A stretch of 50,176 nucleotides of DNA, from assembly GCA_016711085.1 (NCBI GenBank), contig JADJTR010000006.1, positions 1-50,176 of the forward strand, in the 5' to 3' direction. Below the pieces are notes generated by a model, which saw only the letters and a list, made by a program, of their open reading frames with translations, was not told the origin of the DNA and made no database searches. Each line of letters begins with the position of its first letter. Position 1 is the stretch's first letter. Position numbers and translations under genes: made by a program. Shown here piece by piece: positions 44,405 to 50,176 of the stretch. This DNA is from Phyllobacteriaceae bacterium. GTDB taxonomy: Bacteria > Pseudomonadota > Alphaproteobacteria > Rhizobiales > Rhizobiaceae.

Positions 44405-45418
44405 TTACTTGTCCTTCCCCGCCCGCTTCTCCAGCGCCTCGACATAGTCGCGGTGAAGCGCGCCGGCGCCCCAGCCCTTGCCGTGTTTGTGTTCGGTTTT
44501 CGACAGCGCCTGCATGATGGCGACAAGGTTATCGTCGCGGATGCGCTCCAGCTCGCGGATCGAATAGTCGCCGGCCTGTTCGTCCGATTGCCGGGCGATG
44601 AGATCGACCAGTTCGTCGTTGAACTCCGGCACGTCCATCAGCTTGGTCCACGGCCATTTCAGGCAGGGCCCGAACTGGGCCATGAAATGGCGCATGCCGG
44701 CCTCGCCGCCGGCGATGCGGTAGACCTGGAACATGCCCATCTGGGCCCAGCGCAGGCCGAACGAATAGCGCATGATGTCGTCGAGTTCCTCCACCGTGGT
44801 GATCCCGTCCTTGACCAGCCACAGCGCCTCGCGCCACGCCGCCTCGAGCAGCCGGTCGCCGACGAAAGCCTCGATCTCCTTGCGGATCACCACCGGCTTC
44901 ATGCCGATCGACGCGTAGAGCGCCTTGGCGCGGACGATCGTCGCCGCGTCCGTCTGTTCGCCGCCGACGATCTCGACCAGCGGCAACAGATAGACCGGGT
45001 TGAACGGGTGGGCGACGATGAGCCGGCCGGGGTTTTTCATCGCCGTCTGCATGTCGGTCGGCTTGATGCCCGAGGTCGACGAGCCGACCAGCGCGTCGGT
45101 CTTGGCATGTTTGTCGATCTCGGCCAGAACCTTGTGCTTGATGTCGAGCCGCTCCGGCACGCTTTCCTGGATCAAATCGGCCTTCTCCACCGCTTCGGCG
45201 ATGGAGCGGGCGAAGCTGAGCTTGCCTTCCTTCGGCCGCTTGTCGGTCATCCCGTCATAGGCGCGGCGCGCATTCTTCATCACCGCCTCGACCTTGCGTT
45301 CCGCTTCCGGGTCCGGATCGGAAATCGCCACGTCAATGCCGTTGAGCAGCAGCCGCGCCGCCCAGCCCGCGCCGATGACGCCGCCGCCGATGATGGCGGC
45401 CTTGTTGATTTTGGTCAT
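44405..45418 (-). CDS. lcdH: L-carnitine 3-dehydrogenase
   Basis: A 337-residue NAD+-dependent dehydrogenase of the 3-hydroxyacyl-CoA dehydrogenase fold. The Rossmann motif GGGVIGAGWA is at residues 11-20. ESVPERLDIKHKVLAEID, LVGSSTSGIKPTDMQ and VAHPFNPVYLLPLVEIVGGEQT (catalytic His) are the hallmarks of the carnitine/lambda-crystallin-like group, and DRLLEAAWREALWLVKDGI and RYSFGLRWAQMGMFQ follow. It oxidises carnitine to 3-dehydrocarnitine. In some rhizobia this enzyme is fused to a betainyl-CoA thioesterase domain; here the protein ends after the dehydrogenase (HRDYVEALEKRAGKDK), so no thioesterase is present. GGAGGAAAGCACC precedes the ATG. It follows the BKACE gene by 20 bp. Confidence 0.9.
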   Translation of the reverse strand: MTKINKAAIIGGGVIGAGWAARLLLNGIDVAISDPDPEAERKVEAVMKNARRAYDGMTDKRPKEGKLSFARSIAEAVEKADLIQESVPERLDIKHKVLAEIDKHAKTDALVGSSTSGIKPTDMQTAMKNPGRLIVAHPFNPVYLLPLVEIVGGEQTDAATIVRAKALYASIGMKPVVIRKEIEAFVGDRLLEAAWREALWLVKDGITTVEELDDIMRYSFGLRWAQMGMFQVYRIAGGEAGMRHFMAQFGPCLKWPWTKLMDVPEFNDELVDLIARQSDEQAGDYSIRELERIRDDNLVAIMQALSKTEHKHGKGWGAGALHRDYVEALEKRAGKDK

Positions 45419-45438
45419 GGTGCTTTCCTCCGCCGGTT

Positions 45439-46356
45439 TCATGCCGCGATCATCGCCCGCTTGGTCAGGTTCAGCTTCTTGCGCACCTCGTCCGGCCCGA
45501 TCACCCGCGCGCCCATGTTCTCGACGATGGAGACGGCGCGCTCGACCAGCTGCGCATTGGTGGCGAGAACACCCTTGTCGAGCCAGAGATTGTCCTCCAG
45601 CCCGACGCGGACATTGCCCCCCGCCAGCACCGCCGCCGCCACATAGGCCATCTCGTTGCGGCCGATGGAAAACGCCGACCACGTCCATTCCTTCGGCACA
45701 TTGTTGACCATCGCCATGAACGTGTTGAGGTCATCCGGCGCGCCCCACGGAATGCCCATGCACAATTGCACCAGCGCATCGGGCTTCAGCGCGCCCTCGT
45801 CCACCAATTGCTTGGCGAACCACAAATGGCCGGTGTCGAAGGCCTCGATTTCCGGTTTGACGCCGAGCGCCGTCATCATGGAGCCCATGGCGCGCAACAT
45901 GCCCGGCGTGTTGGTCATCACGTAGTCGGCCTCGGCGAAATTCATGGTGCCGCAATCGAGCGTGCAGATTTCCGGCAGGCACTGGCGCACATGCTCCATG
46001 CGGTTCGATGCGCCGCCCATGTCGGTGCCCGCTTCACGCAACGGCAGCGGATGCTCCGGATCGCCGAACACCATGTCGCCGCCCATGCCGGCGGTGAGGT
46101 TTAGCACCACGTCGACATCGGCGTCGCGGATGCGTTCGGTCACCTCTCGGTAGAGATGAACGTCGCGGCGCGGTCTGCCGGTTTCGGGGTCGCGCACGTG
46201 GCAATGGACGATCGCCGCGCCGGCTTTCGCCGCGTCGATGGCCGCGTCGGCGATCTGTTTCGGCGAGCGCGGCACATGCGGGGAGCGGTCCTGCGTGCCG
46301 CCGGAACCGGTCACGGCGCAGGTGATGAAAACCTCGCGGTTCATGGCGAGCGGCAT
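45439..46356 (-). CDS. BKACE family 3-dehydrocarnitine cleavage enzyme
   Basis: A 305-residue TIM-barrel beta-keto acid cleavage enzyme. Zn ligands are the two His of AIVHCHVRDPETGRP (residues 51 and 53) and a distal Glu in VRVGLEDNLWLDKG. MNREVFITCAVTGSGGTQDRSPHVPRSP and MGGASNRMEHVRQCLPEICTLDCGTMN are typical of the dehydrocarnitine subgroup. It reacts 3-dehydrocarnitine with acetyl-CoA to give acetoacetate and betainyl-CoA. The start at 46356 follows GGGAGGAACATTC. It is the first gene of the carnitine operon on this strand and is divergent from the CdhR-like regulator. Confidence 0.88.
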   Translation of the reverse strand: MPLAMNREVFITCAVTGSGGTQDRSPHVPRSPKQIADAAIDAAKAGAAIVHCHVRDPETGRPRRDVHLYREVTERIRDADVDVVLNLTAGMGGDMVFGDPEHPLPLREAGTDMGGASNRMEHVRQCLPEICTLDCGTMNFAEADYVMTNTPGMLRAMGSMMTALGVKPEIEAFDTGHLWFAKQLVDEGALKPDALVQLCMGIPWGAPDDLNTFMAMVNNVPKEWTWSAFSIGRNEMAYVAAAVLAGGNVRVGLEDNLWLDKGVLATNAQLVERAVSIVENMGARVIGPDEVRKKLNLTKRAMIAA

Positions 46357-46383
46357 GAATGTTCCTCCCAAAACGATGACGCC

Positions 46384-46410
46384 ATCATGGCGGGCTTGCG
46401 CCGCCATGAT
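46384..46410. promoter_or_regulatory. 27-bp palindrome in the carnitine divergent promoter, likely CdhR operator
   Basis: ATCATGGCGG at 46384-46393 and CCGCCATGAT at 46401-46410 form a perfect 10-bp inverted repeat around a 7-base spacer, in the 68-bp gap between the BKACE start and the regulator start. Position and symmetry fit the binding site of a dimeric AraC/GlxA-type regulator. It could also form an RNA hairpin in either leader. Confidence 0.65.
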
Positions 46411-46424
46411 TTGCGAAATACGAA

Positions 46425-47474
46425 ATGCTCTTGATGAAAAGCGAAAACCCATCGATCTTTGTCGCCAGCCGCGAGGCGCTGGCGATCACCTTCCTGGTGC
46501 TGCCCGGCGCATCGCTGATGTGCGTCGCCTCGGCCATCGATCCGCTGCGCGCCGCCAACCGCATCGCCGGCGCGGAAGCGTTCGACTGGCGCATCGTCTC
46601 CTGCGACGGCCGGCCGGCGGAAACCACGGCGGCCGTGCCCGTCGCGGTCGCCGGCCGACTCGACGACCGAATCGACGCGGGCCGTGTGCCGATCGTCATC
46701 GGCGGTTTCGGCACGCGCGATTTCGTGGAAGCCGCGACGCTTGCCCGGCTTCGGCGTCTGGCGCGCCGCGCCCCTGCAATCGGCGGCGTTGAAGCCGGAG
46801 CCTGGCTGCTCGCCCGCGCCGGTCTGCTCGCCGGCCGCGCCGCCACCACCCATTGGGAGGAACTGGAGGATTTCGCCGCCGCTTTTCCCGATGTCGACGT
46901 GCGTCCCGACCGCTATGTCATCGACGGGCCGGTGTTCACCACCGGCGGCGCTTCGCCGACCTTCGACCTGATGCTGCACCTCGTCCGCGCCAGGCTCGGC
47001 ATGGCCGTCGCCCTCGATGTGGCGAGCGTCTTCATCTACGATCAGGCGCGAACCGCCGCAGACGCCCAGCCGCTGGTGTCGCTCGGCCGCCTCGACGGCC
47101 ATGATCCGCGACTCGCCCAGACCATCCGGGCCATGGAAAGCCATGTCGACCGGCCGCTGACCGTGGCGGCGCTCGCCAAACGCGCCGGCGTCACGGCGCG
47201 CACTCTGGAGGCGGTGTTTTCCGCCGCCATCGGCGAGACGCCCGGGGCGTACTATCTGCGCCTGCGCCTGAATGCGGCCCGGCGTCTGGTCCTCGATACC
47301 CGCGAACCGATGGCCGACATCGCCGCGCGCACCGGCTTTTCCTCCGCGTCGGCCTTTTCCCGCGCCTTCGCCCGAATCTTCGGCAAGGAGCCGAGCGAGC
47401 TGAGGAGGGGGGAGTACAACCGTTTTAACAATCGGCAAGGTTTTCCCGCCAGGCTTGAGCGGAGGTCGCCATGA
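46425..47474 (+). CDS. cdhR: GlxA-type AraC-family regulator (CdhR-like carnitine regulator)
   Basis: A 349-residue activator with an N-terminal class I amidotransferase-like (DJ-1/PfpI) domain and a C-terminal AraC helix-turn-helix. The first domain shows FLVLPGASLMCVASAIDPLRAAN, VIGGFGTRDF and GGVEAGAWLLARAGLLAGRAATTHW; Ala/Gly replace the catalytic Cys, as in regulators. The DNA-binding domain spans about 220-330: VAALAKRAGVTARTLEAVFSAAIGETPGAYYLRLRLNAARRLVLDT, then IAARTGFSSASAFSRAFARIFGKEPSELRR. Homologues (CdhR, GbdR) activate carnitine or betaine genes. It is divergent from the carnitine operon. Its stop overlaps the next small gene (ATGA). Confidence 0.87.
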   Translation: MLLMKSENPSIFVASREALAITFLVLPGASLMCVASAIDPLRAANRIAGAEAFDWRIVSCDGRPAETTAAVPVAVAGRLDDRIDAGRVPIVIGGFGTRDFVEAATLARLRRLARRAPAIGGVEAGAWLLARAGLLAGRAATTHWEELEDFAAAFPDVDVRPDRYVIDGPVFTTGGASPTFDLMLHLVRARLGMAVALDVASVFIYDQARTAADAQPLVSLGRLDGHDPRLAQTIRAMESHVDRPLTVAALAKRAGVTARTLEAVFSAAIGETPGAYYLRLRLNAARRLVLDTREPMADIAARTGFSSASAFSRAFARIFGKEPSELRRGEYNRFNNRQGFPARLERRSP

Positions 47475-47675
47475 AGCCGATCAGGTTGTCGAGCGCGCGC
47501 GGATTTTCAGGACCGGGAAAAGCGGGCCGACGCCCTGCGCGGTCGCTCGCGCGTCACCCGCGCGATCGATCGCCGCGCCGCGCTGCTTCGCGCCAGAGCC
47601 TTCGCCGTCAAACTGGCCGTCGGCCTCATTGCCTTCTGCATCACCGGCACGCTTGGGTGGTGGCTGGCCTTCTGA
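47471..47675 (+). CDS. Small single-pass membrane protein (two probable single-base deletions)
   Basis: A protein of about 68 residues that is broken as given. The ATG at 47471 overlaps the regulator stop and follows GGAGG. Restoring one base after the ATG and one near 47506 gives a basic cytosolic part (EADQVVERARDFQDREKRADALRG, then RVTRAIDRRAALLRAR) and a single hydrophobic helix, LAVGLIAFCITGTLGWWLAF, at the end. The stop TGA is at 47673. Such short proteins are common in alphaproteobacteria and of unknown role. The continuity of a charged helix into a membrane helix, and the ribosome site, make it credible. Confidence 0.5.
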
Positions 47676-47788
47676 TGTCTGAGAGTTCCGTCGACTGGAC
47701 AACCGGACGCGGATCGCGATTGGCGTCGCCGCGCGCAAGGGTTTTTCGCGGCATCGACGGATTGGAAACCATCGACTGGTCGCGCTGA
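47675..47788 (+). CDS. Possible 37-residue ORF coupled to the small membrane protein
   Basis: An ATG overlapping the stop of the preceding small gene (TGATG) opens 37 codons, MSESSVDWTTGRGSRLASP onward to ETIDWSR. It has no recognisable family. Overlap-coupling is the only support, so it may be spurious. The following 100 bases to the MFS gene contain nothing further I can support. Confidence 0.25.
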   Translation: MSESSVDWTTGRGSRLASPRARVFRGIDGLETIDWSR

Positions 47789-47888
47789 CCGTCGCCAGCC
47801 GAAACGTTCCCCCGACACCTTGCGTCGCGGAGCGAACAGGGCCATCGCTCGCCGGAACCCGCCCGATTCGCTCCGCCCGGAACGCCCC

Positions 47889-49025
47889 ATGCCCTCGTTG
47901 TTGAAATCGCCGCGCGCCGCAGTCATGGCGGTCTTCGCCGCCTTTGGCGCCACGGTCGGCGGCTTTGCCGGCTCGACGCCGCAAATGATGGCGCAGGCCG
48001 GTCTCGACAACGCCACCTTCGGCTTCGCGGTCACCGCGATGACGATCGCCGGCGTCACCTCGATGAGCATGGCCGGCGCGCTGGCGCGTCGTTTCTCGCA
48101 CCGCTTCCTCCTGCTCGCGCTCCCGCCGGCGATGTTGGCCCTGCTCGCCCTGACGCTGACCGCCGGGTCGATGGCGTTGTTCTTCGTCGCCATCACGCTC
48201 TACGGCCTCGCCATGGGTGCGACCGACGTCATCATGAACGCCGAGGCCGGCGCCATCGAGGTCGACATGAAGCGGCCGGTCTATACCGGCTTTCACGGCA
48301 GCGTCTCGCTTAGCGTTGCCGTTTTCGCCATCCTGTCGAGCCTGCTGTCGACGCGCTACGGCACGCTCGCGACAATGGTCCCCGTCGCCATCGCGATGCT
48401 GCTCGCCATGATCTGGGTCTGGATCGCCGTGCCCGCCCGGCCGCTGCCTTTGGCCGAAGGCGCCCGATCCGGCTTTGGCGGCTTCACCCGCCCGCTGGTG
48501 CTGACCGGCGTCGCCGCCGGCCTGATCATCGCCTCGGAGATCACCGCCCTGTTCTGGTCGTCGAAGCTGCTGGCCGAGACGGCGCCGCAATTCGCCGCCA
48601 TCGCCGGCCTCGGCGCTTCGTTTTTCGGCCTGACCAATGCGCTCGTGCGTTTTCCGGGCGACGCGTTGCGCGCCCGCTTCGGCGAATTCCGCCTGATGGG
48701 CGCCACTTTATCGGTCGCCATTCTCGGCTTTGTCGGCCTCGGTTTCAGCAACGGCTTCGCCGCCAACGTGTTCTTCTTCGCCCTGATCGGCATGGGTCTG
48801 GCGGTGCTTCCGCCCTGCCTGTTCGCGCTCGCCGCGCGCCAGACGCCGCACAACCGCGCCGCCGGCCTGTCGGTCGCCATGCTGGTCGCCGGCGCGCCGC
48901 GCATCGTCGCCCCGACGCTTTTCGGCGCCATCGCGGCGTCGACATCGACGCGCATCGCCTTCGGCCTGTGCGCGCTGATGCTGCTCGGCGCGTACTTCAC
49001 CATCCGCAAACTGGCGCGAAGCTGA
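47889..49025 (+). CDS. MFS transporter (YbjJ/FucP-like fold)
   Basis: A 378-residue major facilitator protein with about twelve hydrophobic helices: AVMAVFAAFGATVGGFAGSTP at the start, TVTAMTIAGVTSMSMAGALARRFSHR (motif A-like loop), YGLAMGATDVIMNAEAGAIE, GFHGSVSLSVAVFAILSSLLS, a second half beginning VLTGVAAGLIIASEITALFWS, and PHNRAAGLSVAMLVAGAPRIVAPTLFGAIA. The MNAEA and GFHG motifs occur in the YbjJ-like group. The substrate is unknown. The ATG at 47889 places the first helix a few residues in. There is an earlier in-frame ATG at 47820, but its leader is Arg-rich and shadow-like. Confidence 0.85.
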   Translation: MPSLLKSPRAAVMAVFAAFGATVGGFAGSTPQMMAQAGLDNATFGFAVTAMTIAGVTSMSMAGALARRFSHRFLLLALPPAMLALLALTLTAGSMALFFVAITLYGLAMGATDVIMNAEAGAIEVDMKRPVYTGFHGSVSLSVAVFAILSSLLSTRYGTLATMVPVAIAMLLAMIWVWIAVPARPLPLAEGARSGFGGFTRPLVLTGVAAGLIIASEITALFWSSKLLAETAPQFAAIAGLGASFFGLTNALVRFPGDALRARFGEFRLMGATLSVAILGFVGLGFSNGFAANVFFFALIGMGLAVLPPCLFALAARQTPHNRAAGLSVAMLVAGAPRIVAPTLFGAIAASTSTRIAFGLCALMLLGAYFTIRKLARS

Positions 49026-49142
49026 TCCCGGCCGCGGCAATTGGCGGTATCTTGACCGCCGTTACAAACGCCCCGCACTTCCTGTGCACGGCTGAAGCAT
49101 CGGCCGTCCGCCGATTCGCGCGACGACGAAAGACAGGCAAGC

Positions 49143-50176
49143 ATGATCGCCAAAGTGACCATCGCCGGTTCGGGTTCGTATCTGCCCGGCCCGCCGATCC
49201 CTTCCGCCGGGCTCGATTCGGTTCTCGGCGCCATCCCCGGCCTGTCGCCATCGCTCGAAGGCCGGGCCCGGCGCATGCAGGAAGCGGTGTTGAAACGCAC
49301 CGGCGTGCGCCGGCGCCACTACGCGCTCGATCCTGCGACGCGGGCGCAGACCGAGACCAATGTCTCGATCATGGAAAAGGCCGTGCGCGCCACGCTCGAC
49401 ATGGCGGCAATCGAACCGGCAAGCGTGGACTTGCTCGTCACCTCCGGTCCGATGGCCGATTTCGCCTGCCCGCCGACCAGCGCCCTGCTGCAGGGCCGTC
49501 TCGGCATCGAGAAATGCGCCGAGATCGAAATCCATTCCAATTGCACGGGAACGCCGAAAGCCCTGCAGATCGCCTTCGACATGCTGCGCGTCGGCCGCTA
49601 TCGCCGCGCCATCGTCGCCTACGGCCAATTGTCGTCGGTCTTCCTGCGCGCCGAATACTACACGCCGGACAAGGTCGGGCTGGAGAACCTGGCGCTGCGC
49701 TGGATCATGTCGGACGGGGCGGGCGCGCTGGTGCTCGAGCGCGGCGGCGACGGCGTCGAATTGCTCGACGTCCATGTCGAATCGATCGGCGGCCTCGATG
49801 CGCCCGGCATGTCCGGCTTCGCCATGGCGGCTTCGCCCACGATCACCCGCTCGCCGGCATGCGCGTGCTCGAGGCGTTGGCCGCGAGGGTGCGCAGCACG
49901 TGGCCCAGGATATCGCCCGCGTTTCCCGCCACGCCCCCGTCCACCTCGTCGATGGCCTCGCCGCCATGCTCGCCAACGCCGATATCGCAGGCGCCGATAT
50001 CGGCCATTTCCTGCTCGGCATCCCCGGCCGCCACTTCATTTCCGAGCCGATCACCGCCCATTTCCTCGCCACGCTCGCCACCGACCCGCGCGACCGGATG
50101 GATTTCACCCGGGTCGACGATTTCGGCTATTGCGGCGGCGCCACCATGCTGGTGCAGTTCGATCGCCTGATGCGCA
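49143..50176 (+). CDS. 3-oxoacyl-ACP synthase III (FabH)-like protein, truncated by window end, frameshifted
   Basis: A thiolase-fold condensing enzyme running off the window. The intact N-terminal part reads MIAKVTIAGSGSYLPGPPIP, VLKRTGVRRRHYALDP, DLLVTSGPMADFACPPTSALLQGRLG, EIEIHSNCTGTPKALQIAFDML with the catalytic Cys in SNCTG, and LRWIMSDGAGALVLERG. Frame changes near 49838 and 49890 are needed to reach LAGMRVLEALAAR, then HFLLGIPGRHFISEPITAHFLATLATD and YCGGATMLVQFDRL at the edge. It differs from housekeeping FabH and resembles the FabH-like enzymes seen in secondary-metabolite or unusual-lipid loci. The active-site His/Asn region is only partly readable because of the breaks. Confidence 0.75.
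   Translation, partial: MIAKVTIAGSGSYLPGPPIPSAGLDSVLGAIPGLSPSLEGRARRMQEAVLKRTGVRRRHYALDPATRAQTETNVSIMEKAVRATLDMAAIEPASVDLLVTSGPMADFACPPTSALLQGRLGIEKCAEIEIHSNCTGTPKALQIAFDMLRVGRYRRAIVAYGQLSSVFLRAEYYTPDKVGLENLALRWIMSDGAGALVLERGGDGVELLDVHVESIGGLDAPGMSGFAMAASPTITRSPACACSRRWPRGCAARGPGYRPRFPPRPRPPRRWPRRHARQRRYRRRRYRPFPARHPRPPLHFRADHRPFPRHARHRPARPDGFHPGRRFRLLRRRHHAGAVRSPDA

Noticed and set aside
46425..47474. Active DJ-1/PfpI peptidase domain in the regulator
   Set aside because: The nucleophile Cys position is Ala/Gly (GGVEAGAWLL), as in GlxA-type transcription factors.

Overview
The window is high-GC, densely coded DNA from an alphaproteobacterium, most likely of the Hyphomicrobiales (rhizobia-like). 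This is inferred from the gene families: a Fur/Mur-type regulator divergent from mntH, a membrane-bound urate hydroxylase with a C-terminal cytochrome c domain, a carnitine dehydrogenase/BKACE pair with a GlxA-type regulator, and TakP-type TRAP proteins. No rRNA, tRNA, CRISPR array or insertion sequence was recognised. Coding quality is uneven. The first ~3 kb carries many single-base frameshifts, isolated ones occur throughout, and there are G homopolymers of 15, 26 and 10 bases (40311, 42413, 44318). I read most broken genes as sequence or assembly error rather than true pseudogenes.

Layout. 1-4.0 kb: end of a TRAP large permease, a Fur-family regulator divergent from mntH, and a TakP-like TRAP binding protein. 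4.0-9.7 kb: a gamma-glutamyl hydrolase-type GATase, a secreted AprI/Inh-like protein, a 2-hydroxyacid dehydrogenase coupled to a LacI regulator, an EamA exporter, a MarR regulator and a creatininase-family protein. 9.8-17.4 kb: a His-rich CobW-family GTPase, a VapBC module (VapC broken as given), a WD40 protein, a PKHD-type Fe(II) dioxygenase divergent from an imelysin/di-haem operon, a YbaN-like protein and two small secreted proteins. 17.5-21.4 kb: a class III aminotransferase, a PuuA-like glutamine synthetase and a DUF3616 protein.

21.4-36.3 kb is a purine catabolism island made of several transcription units. It holds guanine deaminase, xanthine dehydrogenase (XdhA, XdhB) and its maturation factor XdhC, urate hydroxylase, HIU hydrolase, a fused allantoinase/OHCU decarboxylase, ureidoglycine aminohydrolase, ureidoglycolate lyase and hydroxypyruvate isomerase. 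With the 2-hydroxyacid dehydrogenase at 5.3 kb, these give an almost complete route from guanine to glyoxylate and urea and on toward glycerate. Allantoate amidohydrolase and glyoxylate carboligase are not in the window. A CDA-fold deaminase of unknown substrate is translationally coupled to the end of this pathway, and an AAA ATPase with its own AT-rich repeat-bearing promoter sits inside the island.

37-39 kb holds a CocE-type hydrolase. 39-47.5 kb looks like a gamma-butyrobetaine/crotonobetaine/carnitine catabolic cluster: a CaiD-like hydratase, an ADP-forming CoA ligase, an acyl-CoA dehydrogenase, L-carnitine dehydrogenase, a 3-dehydrocarnitine cleavage enzyme (BKACE) and a divergent CdhR-like regulator with a 27-bp palindrome in the shared promoter. 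A DUF2161 nuclease-like gene and inverted copies of a GC-rich intergenic repeat lie within it. The window ends with a small membrane protein, an MFS transporter and a truncated FabH-like ketoacyl synthase.
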